Part shown: one piece after another, positions 16,571 through 25,518 of the stretch | How positions within the stretch are numbered: the stretch's first letter is position 1 | Layout of the letters: each line of letters opens with the position of its first letter | DNA from: Cellulomonas humilata | Lineage (GTDB): Bacteria; Actinomycetota; Actinomycetes; Actinomycetales; Cellulomonadaceae | Direction of reading: 5' to 3' | Assembly (NCBI RefSeq): GCF_030814415.1 | Contig: NZ_JAUSVB010000007.1 | Location: forward strand, 62,001-126,000 | Length of the DNA: 64,000 bases | Notes under the pieces: generated by a model | What the model was told of the DNA's origin: nothing | What the model saw: only the letters and a program-made list of their open reading frames with translations | Databases searched by the model: none | Program-made: the position numbers and the translations under genes

Positions 16571-17125
16571 TCAGTCGACGGCGGGGGTCGGGCCGAGGGT
16601 CGGATAGATCAGCTCGAACCGCTCCAGCATCACGTCGAGCGACGGTGAGAACGCCTCCCCCAGCACCCGCCGCCACGACGCCTCGTGCTGCGCCCGCCAC
16701 GACTCCAGAGTGCCGTCGCCCTCGGCCTCCGCCGCCGCGTGCTCCGCCGACACCTGGTCGAACGGGACCACCTCGACCTCGGTGGTGCGCAGCAGCGCGC
16801 GCGGGTCGCCCGCACCGTCCACGACGATCGACAGGTCTCCCACGTGCGGGACCTCGAGACCCACCTGCTGCAGCTCGGCGACGGCCAGCGCGGTGGCGGT
16901 CTTGCGCCCGTCGAGCACCCGGGCCAGCAGCTCGTCCGCCTCGGCGTCGTCCCCGTAGGACCACGACGGCGGGGGGACCACGTCCTCGGGCGTGCCACCG
17001 ACGACGCTGTCCAGCTTGCCCATCCCGACATGGCCGCGGGCGGCCTGCCAGAACGCCGCGATGCGGAGGTCGTCGACCGTTCCCTCGGCTGCGTGCTCGG
17101 CCGGCTCTACCTGCTCGTAGGTCAT
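16571..17125 (-). CDS. ASCH domain-containing protein
   Basis: A 184-residue protein with an ASCH (PUA-like, RNA-associated) domain of the COG4405 type. Typical elements are the N-terminal FWQAARGHVG, the WSYGDDAEADELLARVLDGRKTATA segment with the Gly-Lys-Thr turn near residue 75, and the later VEVVPFDQVSAEHAAAEGDG-like region. Such proteins are thought to bind RNA or nucleotides, but few are characterised. The ATG is preceded by GGAGGGA at a good distance; longer readings upstream run into repeat sequence and are rejected. Confidence 0.82.
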   Translation of the reverse strand: MTYEQVEPAEHAAEGTVDDLRIAAFWQAARGHVGMGKLDSVVGGTPEDVVPPPSWSYGDDAEADELLARVLDGRKTATALAVAELQQVGLEVPHVGDLSIVVDGAGDPRALLRTTEVEVVPFDQVSAEHAAAEAEGDGTLESWRAQHEASWRRVLGEAFSPSLDVMLERFELIYPTLGPTPAVD

Positions 17126-17201
17126 CGTCGTCCCTCCGTCGTGGTGTGCCCCATCCTTGCGTACCCGCTGGCCACCGGCACATCGCCGGGGTGCCGACCG
17201 C

Positions 17202-17266
17202 GATCGTGGGTGCGGCACGAGATCGTCGGTGCGCACCCACGATCTCGCGACGAACCCACGATCTCG
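17202..17266. repeat. Four-copy ACCCACGATCTCG repeat, two inverted and two direct
   Basis: The 13-base unit ACCCACGATCTCG occurs at 17235-17247 and 17254-17266. Inverted copies are GATCGTGGGT (17202-17211, ten bases) and CGAGATCGTCGGT (17218-17230, one mismatch). The units are spaced 16-19 bases apart, so the block can fold into a large cruciform. It lies between the ASCH gene and the ilvC terminator, outside any gene. It may be a dispersed intergenic repeat or a protein-binding array; no regulator gene is adjacent. Confidence 0.6.
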
Positions 17267-17278
17267 GGTCGGAGACGC

Positions 17279-17312
17279 AGAACGGCACCCGGGTGAGCCC
17301 GGGTGCCGTTCT
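17279..17312 (-). terminator. Terminator hairpin after ilvC
   Basis: A perfect 15-bp stem, AGAACGGCACCCGGG paired with CCCGGGTGCCGTTCT, with a four-base loop. It lies 14 bases beyond the ilvC stop. There is no U tract, which is common for strong actinobacterial terminators; by symmetry it could act in both directions. Confidence 0.85.
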
Positions 17313-17326
17313 GGGGTGAGGGTGGA

Positions 17327-18355
17327 TCAGCGCGCCGCGCTGCCCTCGACGTAGTCGGTCTCCGTCGGCTTGACCCAGGCGAACAGCTTGCGCAGCTCGC
17401 GGCCGACGGGCTCGATCGGGTGGTTCTGGCCCTTCTCGCGCAGCTCCTTGAACTCCGGCGCGCCGGCGTCCTGGTCGTTGATGAAGCGCTCCGCGAAGGC
17501 GCCGTTCTGGATGTCCGCGAGGACCGCCTGCATGTTCGTCTTCACGTCGGGCGTGATGACGCGCGGACCGGACACGTAGTCGCCGTACTCGGCGGTGTCG
17601 GACACGGACCAGCGCTGCTTGGTGATGCCGCCCTCGAAGATGAGGTCGACGATCAGCTTCAGCTCGTGCAGGACCTCGAAGTACGCGACCTCGGGCTGGT
17701 AGCCGGCCTCCGTCAGGGTCTCGAAGCCGTACTGGATGAGCTGCGAGACGCCACCGCACAGGACGGCCTGCTCACCGAACAGGTCGGTCTCGGTCTCCTC
17801 GGTGAAGGTCGTCTTGATGCCGGCGGCGCGCAGGCCACCGATCGCCTTGGCGTAGGACAGCGCGAGGTCCCAGGCGGAGCCCGACGCGTCCTGCTCGACG
17901 GCGACGATCACGGGCACGCCGCGGCCGTCGACGTACTCGCGGCGGACCAGGTGACCCGGGCCCTTGGGGGCGACCATGAGCACGTCGTGACCCGCGGCCG
18001 GCTTGATGTAGCCGAAGCGGATGTTGAAGCCGTGGCCGAAGACGAGCGCGGCGCCGTCCTTCAGGTTGGGCTCGATCTCGTCGCGGTAGACGATGCGCTG
18101 CACCTGGTCGGGGGCCAGGATGACGACGACGTCGGCCTCGCGGACCGCGTCGGCCACGGAGGCGACCTTGAGGCCCTGGTTCTCGGCCTTGGCGCGGGAC
18201 GCGGAGCCCTCGCGCAGGCCGACGGTCACGTCGACACCGGAGTCGCGCAGGTTGAGGCTGTGCGCGTGCCCCTGGCTGCCGTAGCCGATGACGGCGACCT
18301 TCTTGTTGGCGATGATCGACAGGTCGGCGTCGTCGTCGTAGAACAGCTCGGCCAC
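17327..18355 (-). CDS. ilvC: Ketol-acid reductoisomerase
   Basis: Mg- and NADPH-dependent isomerisation and reduction of acetolactate or acetohydroxybutyrate in valine, leucine and isoleucine synthesis. The 342 residues fit a class I (short) enzyme. The NADP site VAVIGYGSQGHAHSLNLRDSG begins near residue 19. The metal and substrate residues are in DLIFEGGITKQRWSVSDTAEYGDY and AERFINDQDAGAPEF. The GTG start before AELFYDDDA has a GAGGAG site eight bases upstream. It is the last gene of the ilvBNC operon, 43 bases after ilvN. Confidence 0.96.
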   Translation of the reverse strand: MAELFYDDDADLSIIANKKVAVIGYGSQGHAHSLNLRDSGVDVTVGLREGSASRAKAENQGLKVASVADAVREADVVVILAPDQVQRIVYRDEIEPNLKDGAALVFGHGFNIRFGYIKPAAGHDVLMVAPKGPGHLVRREYVDGRGVPVIVAVEQDASGSAWDLALSYAKAIGGLRAAGIKTTFTEETETDLFGEQAVLCGGVSQLIQYGFETLTEAGYQPEVAYFEVLHELKLIVDLIFEGGITKQRWSVSDTAEYGDYVSGPRVITPDVKTNMQAVLADIQNGAFAERFINDQDAGAPEFKELREKGQNHPIEPVGRELRKLFAWVKPTETDYVEGSAAR

Positions 18356-18398
18356 GATGGGTCTCCTCGGTGATTGGTGCTGCTGAAAGGGGAAAGAG

Positions 18399-18923
18399 TC
18401 AGGCGGAGCGGTTGACGCGCTCCAGGGCGCGGTCGGTGATCGAGCGCGACCCGCGGCCGATGGCCACGGTGCCGGACTGCACGATCTCCCGGATGCCGAA
18501 CGGCTCCAGGGCGGCGAGCAGGGCGTCGAGCTTGCCCGGTCCGCCGGTCGCCTCGATGACGACGGTGTCCGGCACGACGTCGACGACGTGCGCCCGGAAC
18601 AGCTGGACGACCTCGAGGACACCGGTGCGCTGCGTGGCGTCGGCCTTGACCTTCACCAGCAGCAGCTCGCGCTGGACGGACGCGGAGTCCTCCAGCTCGA
18701 CGATCTTGATGACGTTGATCAGCTTGTTCAGCTGCTTGGTCACCTGCTCCAGCGGCAGGGCGTCGACGTCGACGACGACCGTGATGCGGGAGATCTCGTC
18801 GTGCTCGGTGGGACCGACCGCGAGCGAGTGGATGTTGAACGACCGCCGCGCGAACAGGCCGGCGACGCGTGTCAGCACGCCGGGCTTGTTCTCGACGAGG
18901 ACCGAGAGTGTGTGACGGGACAT
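18399..18923 (-). CDS. ilvN: Acetolactate synthase small (regulatory) subunit
   Basis: Regulatory subunit that binds valine through an N-terminal ACT domain (about 4-75, starting HTLSVLVENKPGVLTRVAGLF) and stimulates the IlvB catalytic subunit. A C-terminal ALS_ss_C domain follows (about 85-160). The 174-residue length is typical. The start ATG lies three bases after the ilvB stop, giving tight coupling. The ilvB-ilvN-ilvC order is the usual actinobacterial one. Confidence 0.96.
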   Translation of the reverse strand: MSRHTLSVLVENKPGVLTRVAGLFARRSFNIHSLAVGPTEHDEISRITVVVDVDALPLEQVTKQLNKLINVIKIVELEDSASVQRELLLVKVKADATQRTGVLEVVQLFRAHVVDVVPDTVVIEATGGPGKLDALLAALEPFGIREIVQSGTVAIGRGSRSITDRALERVNRSA

Positions 18924-18926
18924 GGC

Positions 18927-20771
<1,845 letters not shown>

Positions 20772-20831
20772 CGATGTCTCCCTGGGTCGTGCTGCTGGGT
20801 ACTGCGTATGGCGTACGGGGGCTGAACACAG

Positions 20832-20869
20832 AAAAGCCCCTCGAGCCACGTACGGGCTGGACGAGGGGC
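20832..20869 (-). terminator. Intrinsic terminator (attenuator) in the ilvB leader
   Basis: A perfect 8-bp stem GCCCCTCG/CGAGGGGC, extended inside by AGCC/GGCT, is followed by TTTTC and TGTGTT on the minus strand. It sits between the leader-peptide stop and the ilvB start. The bases just before it, GCGCGCTC (20870-20877), are the exact complement of GAGCGCGC inside the last leader codons (20909-20916). GCCCC at 20882-20886 can also pair with the 3' half of the terminator stem. These pairings would let ribosome position decide folding. Confidence 0.85.
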
Positions 20870-20901
20870 GAGCGCGCTGACGGGGCCTGTGCGGGAGGCC
20901 T

Positions 20902-20946
20902 CTAGCCGGCGCGCTCAGGAAGTACTACGAGAAGGATCGTCTGCAC
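20902..20946 (-). CDS. ilvB leader peptide (MQTILLVVLPERAG)
   Basis: A 14-residue leader with GTG start and TAG stop. Six consecutive codons are Ile-Leu-Leu-Val-Val-Leu (ATC CTT CTC GTA GTA CTT), exactly the end products of the pathway. Several of these codons (CTT, GTA) are rare in this high-GC DNA, which would sharpen stalling. The frame is followed by RNA segments that can pair alternatively and by a U-tailed terminator. The start codon lies seven bases after a -10 box, so the transcript may be leaderless. Confidence 0.9.
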   Translation of the reverse strand: MQTILLVVLPERAG

Positions 20947-20953
20947 CCGTTGG

Positions 20954-20982
20954 ACACTACGCCCACGTTTCCGATGTGTCAC
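20954..20982 (-). promoter_or_regulatory. ilvBNC promoter (GTGACA-17-TAGTGT)
   Basis: A -35 box GTGACA (20977-20982) and a -10 box TAGTGT (20954-20959) are spaced by 17 bases, a good housekeeping-sigma match (5/6 and 4/6). Transcription would begin at or within a base or two of the leader-peptide GTG. The -35 box is part of the hairpin that appears to end transcription of the neighbouring oxidase-family gene. Confidence 0.75.
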
Positions 20983-21006
20983 GCCACCACGGTGGCGTCT
21001 CACATC
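20973..21006 (-). terminator. Terminator hairpin after the PPOX-family gene, overlapping the ilvB -35
   Basis: An inner 8-bp stem ACGCCACC/GGTGGCGT with a two-base loop is flanked, after a two-base internal mismatch, by outer arms GATGTG/CACATC. It begins 14 bases past the stop of the upstream minus-strand gene and has no U tract. Because it contains the ilvB -35 hexamer, terminating polymerase and ilvB initiation share the same DNA. Confidence 0.6.
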
Positions 21007-21019
21007 GTGGTTCACGGGA

Positions 21020-21598
21020 TCAGTCGGTGGACAGCGCCGTAGGCACGGGATCCATGTCGAACGCCGGCAGCCCGTCGATGCTGGTCCGGTTCTTGAGCCG
21101 CCGGTAGTCCGCCTGACCCTCGACGCCCTTGCGCTCCATGTACGGCGGCAGCAGGTCCCGCTCCCCCTCGAGCGTCATGAGCGGGACGCCGTAGCCGCAC
21201 GAGTCGGAGACCCGGTCGACCTCGACGACGATCACCGCACGGGCGCCCCGCGTCTCGGGGAACAGCGCCGCGAGCTCGTCGAAACCCTCGTCGTACAGCG
21301 TCACGAACCGGCCGCGGCCGTACAGCCGGACGATGTTGGGCGGCCCCTCGAACGCGCAGAACATGAGCGTGATCCGGCCGTCGTCGCGCAGGTGCGCGAT
21401 GGTCTCGGCGCCGCTGGCGGTCAGGTCGAGGTAGGCGACCGTGTGCTCGTCGAGCACCACGAACGAGCCGGCGATGCCCTTGGGTGAGAGGTTCACGTGA
21501 CCGTCGGGGCCGCTCGGCGCCGTCGCGACGAAGAACATCGGCTGTGCGTCGATGAACGCCCGCAGCCGGCCGTCGATCTTCTCGTGGACCTTGCCCAT
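21020..21598 (-). CDS. Pyridoxamine 5'-phosphate oxidase family protein
   Basis: A 192-residue split-barrel flavin- or F420-type protein. The core reads PMFFVATAPSGPDGHVNLSPKG, followed by a strand-rich domain with AYLDLTASGAETIAHLRDDGRITLMF, a pattern typical of the PNPOx-like family in actinobacteria. The extended C-terminus (about 125-192) with DSCGYGVPLMTLEGERD fits a well-populated subfamily of unknown substrate. Start is ATG; a TGGTCGACCAC palindrome lies directly upstream. It is monocistronic. Confidence 0.85.
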   Translation of the reverse strand: MGKVHEKIDGRLRAFIDAQPMFFVATAPSGPDGHVNLSPKGIAGSFVVLDEHTVAYLDLTASGAETIAHLRDDGRITLMFCAFEGPPNIVRLYGRGRFVTLYDEGFDELAALFPETRGARAVIVVEVDRVSDSCGYGVPLMTLEGERDLLPPYMERKGVEGQADYRRLKNRTSIDGLPAFDMDPVPTALSTD

Positions 21599-21773
21599 GG
21601 TCGACCACCTCTCCGCCGGAACATCGGCACGACGACCCTAACCAACGCCCCGGACGCGGCTCGGACGGTCTCGCCTTCCGGTCAGGAGGGCCGAGCCCGG
21701 GGGCGCGCCACCGTGTTGACGCGTGGGTGTGCCCCACCGACATGGGCCGGGGACATACCTACCGTTGTCGGAC

Positions 21774-22565
21774 ATGACGACCCTCTCGACCGACGCGCCG
21801 CCGAGCCCTCCCGCGCGTCCGTCCCGTCCGTCCCGGTCCGCCCGACGACGCCGCCGGGCCGTCGGCCGCATCGGCTGGGTCGCGGTGCTGCTCACGTCGC
21901 TCACGATCGTCGCCTACTCGGCGGTGCCCTATCTCCTGGGGTCGCTCGAGCAGCTCGACCCCGACCGGGCGCCGCTCGCACCCGCGTACGCGCAGACGCC
22001 GACCGTGGTGCAGGTCGCGCTCGTCGTCCACATCGTCGGGGCGGCCGTCGCGCTGTTCGTCGGCCCCTTCCAGTTCTGGGCGGCGTCGCGGCGTCGGTTC
22101 CCGGGACTGCACCGGTGGCTGGGCCGCACCTACCTCGTCGGGGTGTGGGTGGGTGGGCTCGCGTCGTTGGTCATGGCCCCGTACAACACCGCGGGCATGA
22201 TCGGGTTCCTCGGGTTCGGGACGCTCGGCGTGCTGTGGGTCTGGACGGGCTGGCGCGCCTACCGGGCGATCCGGACCGGTGACGTCCGGTCGCACCAGGC
22301 ATGGATGATCCGGAACTTCTCGCTCACGTTCGGGGCGGTCATGCTGCGCATCTGGACGGGGACGCTCGTCGCCGCGCAGGCGTTCGCCGCCGGTGACGCG
22401 TTCGACTTCGACGCCGCCTTCGAGAACGCGTACAACGCGGTGACCTTCCTGGCGTGGGTGCCGAACCTCGTGGTCGCCGAGTGGATGATCCGGCGGCGCG
22501 GGCTCCCGGGGCTGCGGATCGTCGACCCGGTGGCCCGGACCGCTCAGTCGGACGACCGGCGGTAG
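21774..22565 (+). CDS. DUF2306 family membrane protein
   Basis: A 263-residue membrane protein with a basic, Pro/Ser-rich N-terminus and about six membrane segments. The DUF2306 pattern is visible: VVHIVGAAVALFVGPFQFW near 82-100, HRWLGRTYL, and RSHQAWMIRNFSLTFGAVMLR near 170-190. The conserved His residues may bind haem or metal, but no function is established. The ATG sits in a short upstream region with no strong ribosome binding site. The 3' end overlaps the convergent alpha-glucosidase gene by 22 bases. Confidence 0.83.
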   Translation: MTTLSTDAPPSPPARPSRPSRSARRRRRAVGRIGWVAVLLTSLTIVAYSAVPYLLGSLEQLDPDRAPLAPAYAQTPTVVQVALVVHIVGAAVALFVGPFQFWAASRRRFPGLHRWLGRTYLVGVWVGGLASLVMAPYNTAGMIGFLGFGTLGVLWVWTGWRAYRAIRTGDVRSHQAWMIRNFSLTFGAVMLRIWTGTLVAAQAFAAGDAFDFDAAFENAYNAVTFLAWVPNLVVAEWMIRRRGLPGLRIVDPVARTAQSDDRR

Positions 22566-24241
22566 ACGCGCGCCTCCCACGGGCGCAGGGCAGGGCCGGG
22601 CGCGGGAGGGTAGTTGCCGATCAGCAGCTCACCGGGGTGGTGCTCGAGCGCGGCCTCCTGCTCCTCGCCCGAGAAGTTGCCCAGGACTGTCAGCGTGACG
22701 TCGCCGAGCCGTCGCGTGAACGCGTACACGTGCTCGTGGTCCGGCAGGAGCATCGTGAAGTCGCCGAGCGCGACCACCGGGTCCTCGTGCCGCAGCGCGA
22801 TGAGCGCCCGGTAGTAGTGGAAGACCGAGCCGGGGTCGGCGCGCTCCGCCGCGGCGTTGATCGCCGGGTAGTTGGCGTTCACCTCGATCCACGGGGTGCC
22901 CGTGGTGAACCCGGCGTGCGGGGAGCCGTCCCACTGCATCGGGGTCCGGGCGTTGTCGCGGCCCATCGCGGCGATGCCCGCCAGCAGGTCCTCGTCGGTC
23001 CCGGTCCCCACCGAGCGCGCGACCGCCACGTGGTTCAGCGTCTCGATGTCGCGGTACTGGTCGAACCGCGTGAAGTGCGCGTTCGTCATCCCCAGCTCTT
23101 CGCCCTGGTACACGTACGGCGTGCCGCGGTGCAGGTGCAGGACGGTGGCGAGCATGGTCGCCGACTCCCGTCGGAACGCACCGTCGTCGCCGAACCGCGA
23201 CACGATGCGCGGCTGGTCGTGGTTGTCCCAGTAGAGGCTGTTCCAGCCGACGTCGGCCAGCCCCGCCTGCCAGCGACCGAACGACGCCTTCAGGTCGAGC
23301 AGCCGCAGCGGGCGGACGTCGAACTTGCCGCCCGGGCCGTGGTCGAGGCCGACGTGCTCGAACTGGAACACCATGTCGACCTCGGCGCGCGCCGGGTCGG
23401 TGAAGTCCCGCGCCTGCTCGACCGTCACGCCCGGCATCTCCCCGACCGTCAGCAGCCGCTCGGGACGACCGGCGAAGACCGCCTGGTGCATCTCCGCGAG
23501 GAACTCGTGGATGCGCGGGCCGCAGACGTAGGACGCGGAGCCGTCGGCGAGCAGGCCGCCCGTGACCACGCCGTCGGGAAGCGTCGTGTCCTTGGAGACG
23601 AGGTTGATGACGTCCATGCGGAAGCCGTCGACCCCGCGGTCCAGCCACCAGCGCATCATCGCGTAGACAGCGTCGCGGACCTGCGGGTTCTCCCAGTTCA
23701 GGTCCGGCTGCTTGCGGCTGAACAGGTGCAGGAAGTACTCGCCGGAGGCCTCGTCGAGCTCCCAGACCGACCCGCCGAAGAACGAGCCCCAGTTGGTCGG
23801 CTCCGCCCCCGGGGCGCCCGCCACCATCCCGTCGCGGGGCGGCCGCCACCAGTACCAGTCGCGCTTGGGGCTCGACGGGTCCCGGGACTCGACGAACCAC
23901 GCGTGCTCGTCGGACGTGTGGTTGACGACCAGGTCCATGACCAGCTTCATGCCCCGCACGTGCAGCGCCGCGACCAGGTCGTCGAGGTCCTCGAGCGTGC
24001 CGAACACGGGGTCGACGGCCTGGTAGTCGCTGATGTCATAGCCGTTGTCGTCCTGCGGGGAGGCGTAGATCGGCGACAGCCAGACCACGTCGACGCCGAG
24101 CTCAGCCAGGTGGTCGAGCCGCCCGAGGATGCCCCGCAGGTCGCCGATGCCGTCGCCGTCCGAGTCCGCGAACGAGCGTGGGTAGACCTGGTACACGACG
24201 GCCCGGGTCCACCAGGGGGCGTCCTGCGTCGTCCACGTCAT
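22544..24241 (-). CDS. GH13 alpha-glucosidase (oligo-1,6-glucosidase type)
   Basis: A 565-residue cytoplasmic alpha-glucosidase of family GH13. The catalytic residues are Asp210 (GFRMDVINL), Glu268 (TVGEMPG) and Asp342 (NHDQPR). Val directly after the nucleophile is the residue that in GH13 alpha-glucosidases goes with action on alpha-1,6 bonds, so isomaltose-type substrates or the glucose side of melibiose-like sugars are likely. A small beta domain ends the protein. It has no signal peptide. The ATG has a GAGGAG site. It follows the ROK regulator gene by 13 bases in one operon. Confidence 0.92.
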   Translation of the reverse strand: MTWTTQDAPWWTRAVVYQVYPRSFADSDGDGIGDLRGILGRLDHLAELGVDVVWLSPIYASPQDDNGYDISDYQAVDPVFGTLEDLDDLVAALHVRGMKLVMDLVVNHTSDEHAWFVESRDPSSPKRDWYWWRPPRDGMVAGAPGAEPTNWGSFFGGSVWELDEASGEYFLHLFSRKQPDLNWENPQVRDAVYAMMRWWLDRGVDGFRMDVINLVSKDTTLPDGVVTGGLLADGSASYVCGPRIHEFLAEMHQAVFAGRPERLLTVGEMPGVTVEQARDFTDPARAEVDMVFQFEHVGLDHGPGGKFDVRPLRLLDLKASFGRWQAGLADVGWNSLYWDNHDQPRIVSRFGDDGAFRRESATMLATVLHLHRGTPYVYQGEELGMTNAHFTRFDQYRDIETLNHVAVARSVGTGTDEDLLAGIAAMGRDNARTPMQWDGSPHAGFTTGTPWIEVNANYPAINAAAERADPGSVFHYYRALIALRHEDPVVALGDFTMLLPDHEHVYAFTRRLGDVTLTVLGNFSGEEQEAALEHHPGELLIGNYPPAPGPALRPWEARVYRRSSD

Positions 24242-24254
24242 GCGAGGGCTCCTC

Positions 24255-25406
24255 TCAGGGTGCGGGAGTGGGGAGCAGCTCCTGCTCCACCTGGTCGAGG
24301 TCGATGCGGTCGACGGCGTCCTGGATCGCGATCGTCGCCGCTCCCCGGGCCCACGCGGAGAAGCCGGAGTCGTCGACGTAGAGCCTGACGGGTTCGGCGC
24401 GCGGGTCCCGGTCGGCGGCGATGGCCGCCCGCACCCGGTCCTCCGCGAGGGAGAACAGCCCGATGCCCTCGCCGGCGAGCACGGCCGCGGGCTGCAGGGT
24501 CAGGTTGGCGGCCATCGCGACGAGACGCCCGAGCGCGGCCGCGGCCTCGTCGACGACGGTCGTCGCGGCCGGGTCGCCCGCGGCGGCGAGCCGCAGCACC
24601 TCGTCGTAGTCGACCGGGCGCTGCAGCGCCGCCGTCACCTGGGCCGCGATCGACCCCGACGTCAGCATGGCCTCCGCGCAGCCGCGGTGACCCGCGTGGC
24701 AGACGGGCCCGGTGCCACCCAGCGGGATGTGCCCGCCCAGGCCCACGCCCGCCTCGCGCGAGTGCACGGCCTGGCCGTTCACGACGAGCGCATAGCCGAT
24801 GCCGGCGCCGATGGTGATGACGACGAAGCCGGGGATGCCGGCGCCCCGCCCGAACCAGCGCTCGGCCTCGGCGAGGGCGACGAGGTCGTTCTCGATCGAC
24901 GCGGGGACTCCCAGCTCGGCCTCGACGAGGCCGGCCAGGGGCACGTCGGTCCAGTCGAGGAACGGGGCGAACTCCACACGGCCGTCCCGGACGGCGCCCC
25001 CGAGCGACACCCCGACGCCCGCGAGGCGATCGATGCCCAGCCCGCGGACCGCGCGAGCGATCTCGGCGGCGACGCCTTCCGGGTCGCGGCGCTGCAGCGG
25101 GTGCTCCTCGTAGGCCAGGAGCCCGGCGCGCACGTCCGTAGCGACCACGTGGAGGGCGTCCCCCGTGATCTTGACGCCCGCGAAGTGGGCCAGGCCCGGC
25201 CGCACGTCGAGCGGCCGGACGGGCCGGCCGACCGACCCGTCGGACCGGTCGTCGAGCTCGACCATGAGCCCGCGGTCGAGGAACGGCTTGGCCAGCCGCG
25301 TGAGGCTCGGCGGCGACAGCCCGAGGCGGCTGGTGAGCTCGCTGCGGGAGATCGGCCCGTGGATCAGCACCGCGCGTGCGAGGGCTCTCTCGCTGTCGCT
25401 CAGCAT
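24255..25406 (-). CDS. ROK family transcriptional regulator
   Basis: A 383-residue ROK repressor. An N-terminal winged helix (about 1-65, with SRSELTSRLGLSPPSLTRLAKPFLDRG as helix-turn-helix) precedes a sugar-kinase-like effector domain. ITIGAGIGYALVVNG is the phosphate-loop region, and CHAGHRGCAEAML is the zinc-binding segment. It probably senses a mono- or disaccharide related to the flanking alpha-galactosidase and alpha-glucosidase substrates. It is divergent from the alpha-galactosidase operon and upstream of the GH13 gene, so it likely controls both. The palindrome in the divergent region is its best operator candidate. Confidence 0.9.
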   Translation of the reverse strand: MLSDSERALARAVLIHGPISRSELTSRLGLSPPSLTRLAKPFLDRGLMVELDDRSDGSVGRPVRPLDVRPGLAHFAGVKITGDALHVVATDVRAGLLAYEEHPLQRRDPEGVAAEIARAVRGLGIDRLAGVGVSLGGAVRDGRVEFAPFLDWTDVPLAGLVEAELGVPASIENDLVALAEAERWFGRGAGIPGFVVITIGAGIGYALVVNGQAVHSREAGVGLGGHIPLGGTGPVCHAGHRGCAEAMLTSGSIAAQVTAALQRPVDYDEVLRLAAAGDPAATTVVDEAAAALGRLVAMAANLTLQPAAVLAGEGIGLFSLAEDRVRAAIAADRDPRAEPVRLYVDDSGFSAWARGAATIAIQDAVDRIDLDQVEQELLPTPAP

Positions 25407-25482
25407 GCACTCGACCGGTTCATTGGTTCCATCATGGCACGAACAGCGGTGGGAACCGGGTGATTTCCGTGTTTGGCGAGTC

Positions 25483-25516
25483 TTGTGCGATCTGTTTCTT
25501 CCGTGTTAGAACTAAC
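25483..25516 (+). promoter_or_regulatory. Alpha-galactosidase promoter with GTTAG-AA-CTAAC operator
   Basis: The perfect inverted repeat GTTAGAACTAAC (25505-25516) lies two bases before the ATG of the alpha-galactosidase gene. A possible core promoter is TTGTGC (25483-25488) with TAGAAC (25507-25512) at 18-base spacing. The operator would then cover the -10 box, and the message would start close to the ATG, consistent with the absence of a ribosome binding site. The divergent ROK protein is the obvious candidate to bind here. Confidence 0.6.
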
Positions 25517-25518
25517 TC

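Noticed and set aside
20772..20849. Longer ilvB start that would read through the terminator hairpin
   Set aside because: The ATG at 20771 has a good ribosome site and matches normal protein length; the upstream part is leader RNA with attenuator structure.
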